DNA of 64,000 bases from Choanephora cucurbitarum (taxonomy: Eukaryota > Mucoromycota > Mucoromycetes > Mucorales > Choanephoraceae): contig JAIWNI010000020.1 of assembly GCA_025331435.1 (NCBI GenBank), positions 186,001 through 250,000 of the forward strand, in the 5' to 3' direction. Both the position numbers and the translations under genes were made by a program. Of this stretch, positions 11,340 to 22,606 are shown piece by piece. Each line of letters begins with the position of its first letter. The stretch's first letter is position 1. The notes beneath the pieces are model-generated. The model did no database searches. It was given only the letters and a program-made list of their open reading frames with translations, and was not told where the DNA came from.

Positions 11340-12416
11340 ATGCTTTCACCATTGACTATAGGCACACGCATTGATGATCTTGAAATCACACAAGTATTGA
11401 ATATGGGTGCATTTGGACAAGTCTATCTTGCTCGACAGCCATACACATTAGAACGTTATGCCATCAAATCCTTACCCCACACTGGTCTCGACCATCGCCA
11501 ATTAGCCTTTCAAAAGAACGAAATCGCGTTACACTCATATCTCTCCGACCATCCGCATATCATCCGACTGGAAAAAGTAGTACAGACAGCTGAATACACA
11601 CATGCTATACTCGAATATGGATCTGAAGGGGATCTCTTTTCAGCCATTACTGAAAAGGGACTTTACTATGGCAACCATGACCTCATTCGGTCTGTCTTTC
11701 TTCAGTTGATTGATGCTGTTCGATACAGTCATGCACACCATATCTATCACCGAGATCTCAAGCCTGAGAATGTGTTGGTCTTTGAAGGTGGACGGACTGT
11801 GAAGCTAGCTGATTTTGGATTAGCCACCACAGAGGCTGTCTCTACTGATTTTGGATGTGGATCGACCTTTTACTTTTCACCTGAATGTCAAGGGGGTCTA
11901 GATCAATCGAGAAAGATAGGCTATGCAACTGCACCTAATGATGTATGGGCCTTAGGGATCATCCTGATCAATCTGGCTGCTGGTCGTAATCCCTGGAGAC
12001 TGGCTTCATTAGAAGATGAGACATTCTCTGGATTTCTTCAGGATCCCAATCTCTTGCTCAAGATACTGCCTATCTCCATTGAACTCAACCGTATCCTCAA
12101 ACGCATCTTCTGTCTGGATCCTCATCGACGTATCACATTGGATGAACTCCATGCACGTATCAGTCGATGTGCTCATTTTACTCGTACACCTGAGGTAGTT
12201 CGGTATGAAACCATGGTATTGCTCAACAAAAAGAAGGGTATGAAGATTCAGTTACCATCCAGCCAACTTGATCTACCTTCACCCCCCAATACGCCTGGAG
12301 CAGACACCAGATCACTCTGCAGTACACCTTCTACTCAATCAGCCCTGACAGAACCTGATCTCTATGACAATCAAAAAAAGGGCAATGTAGATTCTCAACT
12401 TCGTATTGTGGTCTAG
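11340..12416 (+). CDS. Ran1/Ksp1/Sks1-like Ser/Thr protein kinase, copy A (intronless)
   Basis: Intronless 358-aa kinase. Catalytic features: K43 in YAIK, HRDLKPEN at 137-144 with D139, DFG at 158-160, activation segment GCGSTFYFSPE, and DVWALGIILINLAAGRNPW. This segment and the TAPNDVWALG motif are typical of the fission-yeast Ran1/Pat1 and yeast Ksp1/Sks1/Vhs1 group, which control meiosis, nutrient response and filamentation. The first Gly of the glycine loop is Asn (NMGAFG, 21-26). The tail contains LDLPSPPNTPG, shared in kind with the paralog at 17 kb (ELPPSPPATP). The copy at 16.5-17.5 kb has an intron at the SPE|CQG position that is absent here. Confidence 0.93.
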   Translation: MLSPLTIGTRIDDLEITQVLNMGAFGQVYLARQPYTLERYAIKSLPHTGLDHRQLAFQKNEIALHSYLSDHPHIIRLEKVVQTAEYTHAILEYGSEGDLFSAITEKGLYYGNHDLIRSVFLQLIDAVRYSHAHHIYHRDLKPENVLVFEGGRTVKLADFGLATTEAVSTDFGCGSTFYFSPECQGGLDQSRKIGYATAPNDVWALGIILINLAAGRNPWRLASLEDETFSGFLQDPNLLLKILPISIELNRILKRIFCLDPHRRITLDELHARISRCAHFTRTPEVVRYETMVLLNKKKGMKIQLPSSQLDLPSPPNTPGADTRSLCSTPSTQSALTEPDLYDNQKKGNVDSQLRIVV

Positions 12417-12947
12417 AACCCTTCTATATTCTCTCTCCTTTCCCTCTTTTTTTTTATGCCTATGTAGTGTATATATATTACATTCCCCAATGATCCCCCC
12501 CCCCTTCTTTTTTTTATTATTATTTTAGTATATAGTGTCCATAGTCTTCATCTTATCTTATCCCCTATGCATCATTATGTAAATAACTCTCCCCCAATTC
12601 ATCTATGATTTATATATGTATTTTTCAAGTAGCATTTTCATTTTCTTTTTTTGTTGTATAAAATAAATAACGTCATTTGATATTGAACCCTTAATTTTTC
12701 GTGGCGTCCTTAAAAATAGATTGACTTGGAAACAACCTCTCTTGATCCAATCAGAATAGAGCGGAGTTTGAATTCATCTTGAAGGATAGACAAGTAAGTT
12801 TCTGTTAATGAAATAAGGAAAAAAAGTATAAGGGTAAAGTTAAATTTGACATATCTCTCCTTTTAATAAATAAGAAATGTTAAAATAAAAAAAAAAAAAT
12901 AAAAAAGTAAAGAGATCAACGCCTCTTTCTCTCTTTCTTTTTTCACT
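12417..12947. other. Intergenic
   Basis: T- and C-rich 3' flank of the kinase, an AATAAA-like signal around 12660, then the A-rich leader of the two-TM gene. No additional gene is seen. Confidence 0.6.
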
Positions 12948-13451
12948 ATGACTAAAAAGAGACCCAATACATGGACATGCTGTATGCATACACAAACATC
13001 CATTCATCCATGGAAACATTACTCTGTAGAATACAATGCTACCTGTTCTGCCCGTCAGACCATCACCACCATCTCCACCTTAACATCTTCATCCACCATG
13101 ACCTATCATCTCTATCAACCACCCGATAAAGAACCCATCATTCATGCACAATCCATGTTATTCTTATTTGGTTTCCTCTTTTTCCCTTGTTGGTGGATAG
13201 GTGGATTCTGTCTGAAGGTCAATCGAGGTACATTAGACGATCTAGAGAAATCAGTGATGGTCCATCCTTCCCTCTTGGCCAATGGAAAGACAGCATCACG
13301 TATCCTCGAGAGTGTGGCAGTGGGTAGACCAATCAGGACTGAACAGACCAGTGTATATATATTCTATCAATGGAATCGATATATGAGTATGGCTTCTATT
13401 GGTATTTTAGTGGTGGTGATTGCCTTAGTGATTTGGTATCTTGTACAATAA
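12948..13451 (+). CDS. Two-transmembrane protein of unknown function, 167 aa
   Basis: Single-exon frame. Not assigned to a named family. Two clear membrane segments are visible: about residues 69-87 (FLFGFLFFPCWWIGGFCL, preceded by HAQSM) and 148-167 at the very C-terminus (SIGILVVVIALVIWYLVQ). The roughly 60-residue loop between them contains KVNRGTLDDLEKSV. The first 60 residues are Cys/His/Thr-rich with no signal peptide. An internal Met at about residue 51 (MTYHLYQPPDKEP) could also be the real start. It ends only 40 bp from the stop of the convergent Ubc13 gene. Confidence 0.72.
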   Translation: MTKKRPNTWTCCMHTQTSIHPWKHYSVEYNATCSARQTITTISTLTSSSTMTYHLYQPPDKEPIIHAQSMLFLFGFLFFPCWWIGGFCLKVNRGTLDDLEKSVMVHPSLLANGKTASRILESVAVGRPIRTEQTSVYIFYQWNRYMSMASIGILVVVIALVIWYLVQ

Positions 13452-13491
13452 AAAAAAAATAGTTTATTATTTTAATAGGATCACATCCTGT

Positions 13492-14159
<668 letters not shown>

Positions 14160-14610
14160 TGTATAGTAGAGATTAAAAAGAAAAAAAGAAAAAAGAAAGA
14201 AAGAAAAAAGAAATATTGCGTGTATCTATAAAGTTTCGGTGTCTGGAAAATGAAAAGGCTTACTTTTCCATCTACCTTTTTTTTTTGTTAATGCAAGCAT
14301 AGAATCTACTAGGATAACATTAGCACATTCACATCTCTATGCCAGAACATAATTAAGCTAAAAAGAAGTTTGAGCATGAGACAGAATGCCTATTCTTCAG
14401 AATTAGATTAGAGATTGAAATAAGCAGCCATTGGCTTATTATTCTTTAGTCAAGAAACAAAGAGGCAACTCATAGAATGAATGGGCAGCAGTATTTTTAT
14501 CATCTGTATGTGTGATTGGACCAACAGAATCATACCATCCATCACTTGATGACATTTCTCAAATTAGGAATAAAAGCAGTTCAGTTGGACTATGAAGGTA
14601 AACCTCACGT
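14160..14610. other. Intergenic
   Basis: A-rich leader of Ubc13 and the 3' flank of the histidine-phosphatase gene. Nothing else is seen. Confidence 0.6.
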
Positions 14611-15446
14611 TTATTTTGTCAAATGGGTATCAGACATGGTCAATTCAATCTTCCAAGCAGGACGCATCCTAAGATCATCCAGCTCATCTTCACTCTGATC
14701 ACTACTGCTGACCAAATGAGACAGAGGACGAACACAAGAGAGACTACAGTAATTAGACTTCAAGGGAATCGTCACTCGATTTCGAAATCCATCCAACAGA
14801 GCATTGGCACCCACTGCATGTGTCACAAAGATGACCACTGCTTTCTCATCCACCTGCTTTAGACACGCTAACCGTGTCCTCTCAAATCGCTCAAGCATCT
14901 CTGGATAGCCCTCAGGGTATTCAAATTCATCATAGACACTCTGATGACCATAATCAATATGGAGATGAAGAGGGAAATAACTGGCTTGATTCTTGGCTCG
15001 CATCGAATAGGCCACTGTCTGCTGTCGTGCCAGTCTCTCTTGATGATGGCGTATGAGATGGGCGGCAGGACAGACAGACTCAAAGAATTCCTCAGAGAGC
15101 CATTCACTCAGTCCGATCTCCAGTCTGAGTGTCACATGCCACGGTAATTGCTGAGCAAGTCCAATGGAGGTATCGATGCACCGTTGAAAGGGAGATGTGT
15201 AGATGATGATCTGGGGTGAATTCAGGTTGTGTTGAAGGATGAGGTTGTGTAGAGCATGGCCTGTCTGGATGGCCTGGTGTTGACCATGGGGTGTGATAGG
15301 GGGATCGGATATGCCTAGTGATAGATCCGGTTGCCATTGTTTATCGATATGGTCTAAGCAGTTCTTCTATCAGCCATCTGTTCTATCAACACTACTCATT
15401 TCTCACCTAATCTCTCAGCATGACGAACAATGAATATACTTGACAT
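14611..15446 (-). CDS. Histidine phosphatase superfamily (phosphoglycerate-mutase-like) protein
   Basis: Two exons on the minus strand: 15446-15407 and 15353-14611 (260 aa). The RHG-type motif FIVRHAERL opens the protein and carries the phosphoacceptor His, split from the rest by the intron after RL. A second Arg motif, YTSPFQRCIDTSIGLA, follows, then VTHAVGANALLDG with the second catalytic His. The YEMLERFER-type segment (YPEMLERFERTRL) resembles UBASH3/Sts and fungal Tfc7-like proteins rather than glycolytic mutases. Likely a phosphatase acting on phosphoproteins or small phospho-compounds. The substrate cannot be told from sequence. Confidence 0.85.
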
Positions 15447-16455
15447 GGGGGGGGGAATGGGAAAAATAAAATAAATGGAAAATAAAGAATCATTTTTTTT
15501 TTTTATAAATGAGACTTTCATATGAAAATGAGATGAGAATGAAAAAAAAAAAAAAGGGGGAGCCAATCAATTCAAGATAGACCTTATTCAACACCATGTG
15601 GTTCTTCTAACTATAGAATCACTTTTCTTTTTTTACAATAAAAAAAAATCAATGTTGTTGATACACCTGCCTTTTTAAGTAATCACATGTCCTTTGAACT
15701 CCTTAATTAATGTGTGATTTCATTGGCATTTGATATGGATTGCATACTTGTGACGTTGAGTTTAGTTGCAATGAAATTCCTAAAGCTATTCATGTCATAA
15801 AAACAATCTTAAATTGACTCCTTGCATTGGAAGGGATTAAATTTTTTTTTAGAGAAGGGAGTTAAAATGGGCGTTATGAATGGGCTATACATCATAAAAA
15901 ATCTCCTGCTTTTTTTTTTTATATTCATTCAAATCATCTGAAACCCCCCCCCCCCCCCTCTTTTCTCCTATTTTCTACCTTTTTTTTTTTTTTTTTTACT
16001 TCTGACAACAACCTTCATCCAATAAACTCTGGTAAAACAAAAGAGAGAGAAAAAAAAAAGGGTCATCTTACTTACATCTTCAAGTCTCATGAGTAAAAAT
16101 TCAAATTTATTATTTTCTGATAAAATAGCTTAATTTCTAACTTGAATTTATGCAAAAAAAAAAAAATGATCCCGCTTCTTTTTTTCTCAAGTTGATCGGA
16201 ACATCTCTTTCTATTTTTGGAAAGATTGCATACTTTTTTATCAAATCAGATGGATTGTCTTTATTTTGCATCATAAAAATAGGTTATAGGGGTATGGAAA
16301 TCATTTACACTTATATAAAGAATAGCATATATATATATATATATATAGATAGGTATACTGTTTGAATGTACATAAATAGAAACATAATAATAATAAAAGG
16401 ATCAACCTTTCATAGGTGTATAGATAGAAATGTTGCATAAAAGTGGGTTGATAGC
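15447..16455. other. Low-complexity intergenic region
   Basis: About 1 kb dominated by homopolymers, including a C15 run (about 15944-15958), T-runs near 15981 and an (AT)n tract at about 16327-16347. No gene is supported. Confidence 0.6.
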
Positions 16456-17522
16456 TTAGACAATGCTACAGGTGGATGTCAACATTTGACTCAGGTTGTC
16501 TTGTTCTTTAGAGAGTGAACGATCAGAACAAGGTGTGGCAGGTGGTGAAGGAGGCAGTTCAAAGGCAGATTGCTTCATCTTTTCTTGCTTTTGTTGGTAT
16601 CGTCTCTTCAAGGCCATGATCTTCTGTTGAGTGCGAATGTATTCGTATTGATCTACTTCAGCTGTACGAGTGAAATAGCGACAATTCTCAATTTTCTTTC
16701 TGAGTTGTTCAAGTGTGATTCGATGGATTGGATCGACACAGAAGATACGCTTGAGGATACTGTTGAGTTCACGCGAGATAGGCAGGATGGAAAGTAAGAA
16801 ATCAGCTGGATTGGCAAGGTATTTACGGAATGTTTCATCTCTTAAAGAAGCCTGTTGCCATGGATTACGTCCAGTAGCCAAATTGACCAAAATCACACCC
16901 AGGGCCCATACATCATTAGGTGCAGTAGCATAACCAATTTGATGTCGATTGTTTTGAAATAAATCCCCTTGACATTCTATTACAAAAAAAGGATGAGTTC
17001 TATGATTCATATGCTAAAATAGAATTTACCTGGTGAATAATAAAAAGTAGAACCACAGCCATATTCTCTAGAGACTGTATCTGAAGTGGCTAAACCGAAA
17101 TCAGCCAGTTTGATGGTCTGTCCACCTTCAAACACCAGAATGTTCTCTGGCTTAAGGTCACGATGATAGACATGATGTTCATGAGCATACATGACTGCAT
17201 CTATCAACTGAAGAAAGACTTTTTTAATCAATGGGTGGTTGCCAGCATAGAGATCTCGTTCAGTAATAGCCGAAAACAAATCCCCCTCAGGTCCATATTC
17301 CAACACAAGCTGTGTGATATTGTTGGGCTGTCTGATGACTTTCTTTAATGAGATGATATTGGGGTGATGGGAGAGACGTTGATGAAGTTCAACTTCATTC
17401 TTTTCTAACTTTGTATTGACAGATTTGATAGCGTAAAGTGCATTCTCTTGTTCGCTTCTGGCTAGATACACTTGACCATAAGCACCTTTGCCGATAATAT
17501 CAATCAATTGTAAATGATGCAT
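16456..17522 (-). CDS. Ran1/Ksp1/Sks1-like Ser/Thr protein kinase, copy B
   Basis: Two exons on the minus strand, 17522-17030 and 16976-16456 (337 aa). The protein is closely similar to the kinase at 11.3 kb along its whole length. It has a canonical glycine loop GKGAYG (11-16), K33, HRDLKPEN with D122, DFG at 141-143, GCGSTFYYSPE, and TAPNDVWALGVILVNLATG. The single phase-1 intron splits the Glu codon of SPE|CQG; copy A has no intron there. The tail carries a basic coiled segment (KRRYQQKQEKMK) and ELPPSPPATP, absent or different in copy A. The two genes point in opposite directions with about 4 kb between them. Confidence 0.93.
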
Positions 17523-18171
17523 TTTTATAATAATAATAATAATAAAATAAAATAAAAAAAAGAGAAAGAAAGCTTATTTATATAGAATAGACATAGAATG
17601 AGGGGGGGATGCAATGCTCCTACCAAAAAGGCGTTTACAATCATCATGAATCACAAATTAAGGAAACTGCGCCCAAGTGATGTCGCTGTTAACCTCACCG
17701 CAGCTTTATAAGAAATTAAAGTATTGACTAGTTTAATTTATATAAATTTGTTGGCTGCAGATCCATCATTGACATATAAAAATTCATGCTTGACAATGGC
17801 GTTTTTTTTTTTAAAGCATGTCAATTGATTATCACTTCTTTAGAGTGAAGGAGGTACGATTTAAGGAGAGAAAGAAGGAGGCTTTTTTATAGAGGCCAAT
17901 CAAATCGAAATTGAGTAAATGCTACTGATCGATGTTTTTTTGTTTACATAAGGTTACTGTCGCAATAAAATAAAACTACCTCGATAGGGAAACCCTTACA
18001 GGATTCTTTTTGCATAGATCTGAACGGTGTTTTAATTTGTGTTTATTTTGACATCTCTTGAACGCGTCTCAAGAGGATAGGACTGATTCAAATGGGTATT
18101 TTCTTTTATGTGATGAATTCTTTTTTTATTAGGGAATGTTGGCATAGAAATAAAGATCAACTCATATTAAT
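17523..18171. other. Intergenic with TATA-like site
   Basis: TATATAAA on the minus strand (17584-17577) sits about 55-60 bp upstream of the kinase B start. The rest is AT-rich with no recognisable gene. Confidence 0.5.
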
Positions 18172-18591
18172 CTATTTTGAGTGTGCTTTATTAAAGAAAA
18201 AAAAAAGAGGAGAGAGAGGGGGGGTAAACACCACATAAAATGATTTCCATGACAACTTAAAGCCGAACCTAATACGTATCATAGTGTCGCGAGCCTGAAT
18301 CTGGTATTCCTGATTGGTCTCAAGGAAACCTTTGATCGTTACTTCTAGTTGAATTGTAGAACTTTCTAGATTTGACATGAACAGTACTCAGAAAACATAT
18401 ATATTCTAATTGAATAAACTTAACCTTTCACCGCGGCTCAAAGGCAAATGTATGTACATCAGACAAAGTTGTGGGCACACCTGAAACCCTGATGTATGGT
18501 CAAGCCAATTATTTTGAAATTCTGGTGTACTCACAACTTTTTCTGATGTGTGAACATTCAATCTGGTGTATATACATTCGATTTTGACCAT
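18172..18591 (-). CDS. Possible small three-exon gene, unknown product
   Basis: A consistent model exists on the minus strand: 18591-18535, 18480-18432, 18365-18172 (99 aa). It uses donors GTGAGT and GTGAAA and acceptors TTTCAG and TCTAG, with intron lengths of 54 and 66 that match the neighbours. The third exon encodes a protein-like stretch (STIQLEVTIKGFLETNQEY, then IQARDTMIRIRF). No family is recognised, the C-terminus becomes Phe-rich low complexity, and the first two exons are weak. It may be a real lineage-specific gene or a relic. Confidence 0.3.
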
Positions 18592-21534
18592 CTTTTTTTT
18601 GACCTATGTATAGGAGCCACTAATAAACCTGCTAATATTTCAAGTGGAGTTGTAGTGACGAGTGAGCTTTACGTATTATATGGTCTTTTATTGAACAAGT
18701 TTCTTAAAGCCTTTCTAGAAGGATGACGTACTTATTCCATTCAATGCCCATATTGGGCTTCTTTAATCATGGCATCATTAATATTATAGGTATGCTTATT
18801 GGATGAATAGGTTCAATTTGAATTCTTTTATTATATAGAAATGCAGTTCTTTTTTGTACTATATATAGGTACTTCTTTATCGTCTCTTGCATCTCAGTCT
18901 TTCGCTTGACCATTAGGAAAAAGTAGGCTGGATAGTGAGATATCAAGTCAAGGAGAGAAGTAGCAAAGAAGAACAATCATCAGAAGCAATCTGTCAGCCG
19001 AAGAAGAAGCATACACAGAAAAAAACAGTAAATCATTCGGCATAATGAAGTGAAAGACATTATGGTTAACTAGAAGTGTTTGGTCACAGGCATTGGCAAT
19101 AGATGAGCATCAAACAATTTTGCACAAGAGAGACATCTTGAATATATAGAATACTTGTTTGTGAAAGAAGAGTAGACATGAGAGAGAATGAATTATAAGT
19201 GAGAGAAGATCTGTCAGTCATATAAGTTAGGGAACAGTTAAAGTATTAAGTGGGACTGTATTTGTACCGTAGTAGGAGAGCAGATATTGGTTTGTAAGAT
19301 ATACAGCACCGGCTTTAAGATGATAGACGTAGATAACTTTAGATGATGTGTGAAATTCAATCCAGAAAAGTATTAACCAGCTGATCATATAGAGTATACA
19401 TGACATTAGTCAAAGATCCTGTAGCTAAAGGTAGGTGGTTGGAAATCCAAAAGTTTGGATCAAGTTATAAGGAGAAAGATCCTTGATATGTTAAAGATGT
19501 CATTTACAGGTATAGTTATAGATAAGGATTATGATAAGCAGCTACTGCGGAAGGAAGAGGTATATTCACAAGGTTACGAATAAAGATGAGCAGCTATGCT
19601 TTCAGTCAATTGCTAGCATGAAAAGAAATAAAGTGTTGGTATATGTGCATTTCTCTTAATTTAAGATGATGCTTACCTTTCACTGTGCATTGGATACAAA
19701 AGAGAAGAAAAGAAAAACGGAGGAATAAGTAAAAATGGCCAGTATTAATATAATCCAAGCAGTGATGGGAAGAAAGATTGGTTATTCACCAATAGAGAAG
19801 CAACAAAAAATGACGGAATAAGCAAATGTCTTGGATTTGCATGAAGTATGAGTATAGTTTCAGCGTATTTCAAGAAGAGACGATAGGCTGTAAAAAGACA
19901 AATATTCATTTCATTCCTACTGAAAGCGTTTAAAGCCCTATACTGTACTCTACATTAAACAAGCTTACACAATGCACTAAATTGCACAGAAGCATCATGC
20001 CAGAAAGGATGCTCATATCTTGATTAATAAACTTACACTGTTGTCAACCATAAAATTGCAAAGTTTTAAAGACTAGATATCATCTTCTTTTTCATTCGCT
20101 ATGTATTTTCTACCCTTTTCAATTTACACCCCCTTTCCATATGTAGATGATTCTTTTACCATTTTTTGCACATCAGTCCCCCAATTCTGCTTTACCTTCA
20201 TGTAGCGGAGCTATAACAAGCCTATTTTTTGGTTCACTTCTGTCTTCTTTCTTTCAAATTTCTTCTCAAAAATAAAGTTTACTTTCACTTCTTTATTATT
20301 CGCTACTTATGTCTCGAATGTAATAACCCAGCAATTTATTCACTTTTTTCGGAATTGAATTCTCCTCTTTTTAAGAAAAAAAGGCAAAAATACTCTCTCA
20401 TTTTTCATTGAAGACATTTTTCGCTGGTGAGCTTTTTATCTTTATATTTTTTCGTCTCCAAAAATTTGACATGAAGAAAAGTTGTGAGATCTCATCATCT
20501 CCTAATCTGGTTGAAACTTGGCATAAGGGTTCCTTAACCCATTCTCATTGACAATAAACCAATAAATTAGCACTTTTTCTCATTCATTTCACTATAACTG
20601 CCACCTTACGAAAAATATGATGTGTACACACATGTTTCATATGTGTGCACACTTGAAACTGAAATTTTTATTGATCATTTACGCCGTAGTGTTTATTCTG
20701 CTCAAAAGTCTTAGAATTAACTAGCGTTCCATAAGCTATCATTTATGCCTTCTAAGCAGTGAATCGGCTGGTGATTCAACCACCGATCTTATACTTGTTT
20801 TACCCTAAATGATCTAATTCTGTAAAAAAAAAAAAAAAAAGATAAAACTTTCTGTTCAGACATATATGCACTGAATCAAATGAAACTGTCATTGTAGCAC
20901 ATAATCTATATTGAGTCAATAAGTAAAGAGACATTGCTTACCAACTGTTGTTAAAGAGAAATCATAAACATGGCATTTTAAATAGAATGCAATGCAAATG
21001 TGATACTTTACTCTAGAATCCTCTTTTATGATCTTCACACTATTCTATCGAAAATGAAGCACTTTTAGCCACTTTCAATCTCCTATCTGTATTTGAAATA
21101 CCGTCTATGTAGCCGTTGCCTTTCTATCACCTGATGCATTCTATATCTATTTAATTTGAGACATCAGTTTCAATCTGTATGGTACATAGTTTAGTCCTAC
21201 AGTCTAATGATGTCTGACAAGCTTTATTTAAGCAAGACCTCTCTTCTACATAAATAAATTTTCCGTATATTCTATAGATAAAATAATGCCATTTTTAGAA
21301 TATACCGATTGGATTCAATTGATTCAGTTGGAGCCATCTTATTATATCTATATCTTTTATAGAGTTAAATAGCTGTTTTCCTTTTTGGGAATATACCACC
21401 AAGCAAGTGATACAGCAGTAAGTTTAATGTGATACGGTTCCTTGAAAAAAAAAAAAGGTACAATCTGTGTTATGTAAAACTCGGTATCACTTTAATGCAT
21501 ATTGTAAAATTGTTTAGTACTACACTAAAGATAA
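18592..21534. other. Gene-poor intergenic region (about 3 kb)
   Basis: No gene supported. The region from 18.9 to 19.9 kb is purine-rich. A short perfect-looking hairpin (20622-20652) and an A18 run near 20824 are the only structured items noticed. Confidence 0.55.
20622..20652. repeat. Hairpin with alternating purine/pyrimidine arms
   Basis: GTGTACACACAT (20622-20633) faces ATGTGTGCACAC (20641-20652), complementary at 11 of 12 positions around a 7-base loop. It is isolated in gene-poor DNA. Confidence 0.6.
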
Positions 21535-21542
21535 TATATAAG
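21535..21542 (+). promoter_or_regulatory. TATA-like box of the GH16 gene
   Basis: TATATAAG lies about 70 bp upstream of the ATG at 21611. A pyrimidine-rich stretch, suitable as a transcription start zone, sits between them. Confidence 0.45.
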
Positions 21543-21610
21543 AGAAATGGGATTGGGGTTGATTTGAACATTATCCCTTTCTCTCTCTCCTTTTTTAATA
21601 TTTATTGACC

Positions 21611-22606
21611 ATGGTTGTGTTGAAGACTGCTTTGATTACCTCATTTGCCGCTTTGGTCTGCAGTGTCAATGCCTGGACTATCAAGGGAACCCTCTCTGGT
21701 GAAAACTTCTTCAATGGTTTCGATTACTTTACCGGTGCTGATCCCACACACGGTTTTGTTCAATATGTCGACAGAGCCACTGCCAAAGCCAAGGGTTTGA
21801 TCTCTACCAAAAATGGTCAAGTCATCATCAAGGCAGATGATACCAACGTCACCCCCAACGGTCGTCCCTCTGTTCGTTTGACCTCTCATTACACTTTCAC
21901 TGAAGGTTTAGTCGTATTTGATCTTGAACATATGCCTACCGGTTGTGGTACCTGGCCCGCTTTCTGGACTTTGGGTCAAGGTAACTGGCCTAACCAAGGT
22001 GAAATTGATGTAAGTAACCATCTTAAAAAAAAAATGAAGCATAGACTTACATTCCTATAGATCATGGAAGGTGTCCATACTGACACAACCAACCAAGTCA
22101 CTTTGCATACTACTGCTGGCTGTACCATGTCTGGTGTCTCCCGTGCCCAAACAGGCTCCATCTTGACTCCTAACTGTGATGTCAATGCGCCTGGTCAAGG
22201 CGCTAATGTAGGTTGTGGTGTCTTGGCCAAGGGTACCAACACCTTTGGCCCTGGTCTCAACAAGGCTCGTGGTGGTGTCTATGCCACTCGCTGGACTGCT
22301 GCCAATGGTATTCAGACCTGGTTCTTCCCTCGTGGTTCCATTCCTTCTGACATCACCAACGAAAAGCCTAACCCTGCTGCCTGGGGTACTCCTATCGCCA
22401 GTTTTCCTTTCGGTGGCAACTGTCCTGCTAGCCACTTCAAGAACCACAATGTGGTCATCAACTTGACTTTCTGTGGTGACTGGGCCGGTAGTGTCTATGG
22501 TAACTACAACTGTCCTTCTAGCTGTACTGATTATGTTGCCAATAACCCCAAGGCCTTCAGTGAAGCTTACTGGAAGATCAATTACCTCAAGATCTTTCAA
22601 CAATAG
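21611..22606 (+). CDS. Secreted GH16 endo-beta-1,3(4)-glucanase-like enzyme
   Basis: Exons 21611-22009 and 22061-22606 (314 aa). The ATG at 21611 (context GACCATGG) starts a signal peptide ending near Ala21 (CSVNA|W). The fold is a GH16 jelly roll: W22 onward, the motif GTWPAFWTLGQGNWPNQGEID then IMEGV, and a C-terminal W-rich region with SPF-type cysteines (NCPASHF, CPSSC). The catalytic signature ExDxxE is E131, D133, E136, with E131 the expected nucleophile and E136 the acid/base. The only intron splits the signature between D133 and I134. It probably acts on beta-1,3 or mixed-linkage glucans, in wall remodelling or nutrition. The protein length is normal for the fungal laminarinase-like subgroup. 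Confidence 0.93.

Noticed and set aside
22055..22603. 182-codon minus-strand frame within the GH16 gene
   Set aside because: Antisense shadow of the GH16 second exon. Thr/Gly/Val-rich and without motifs.
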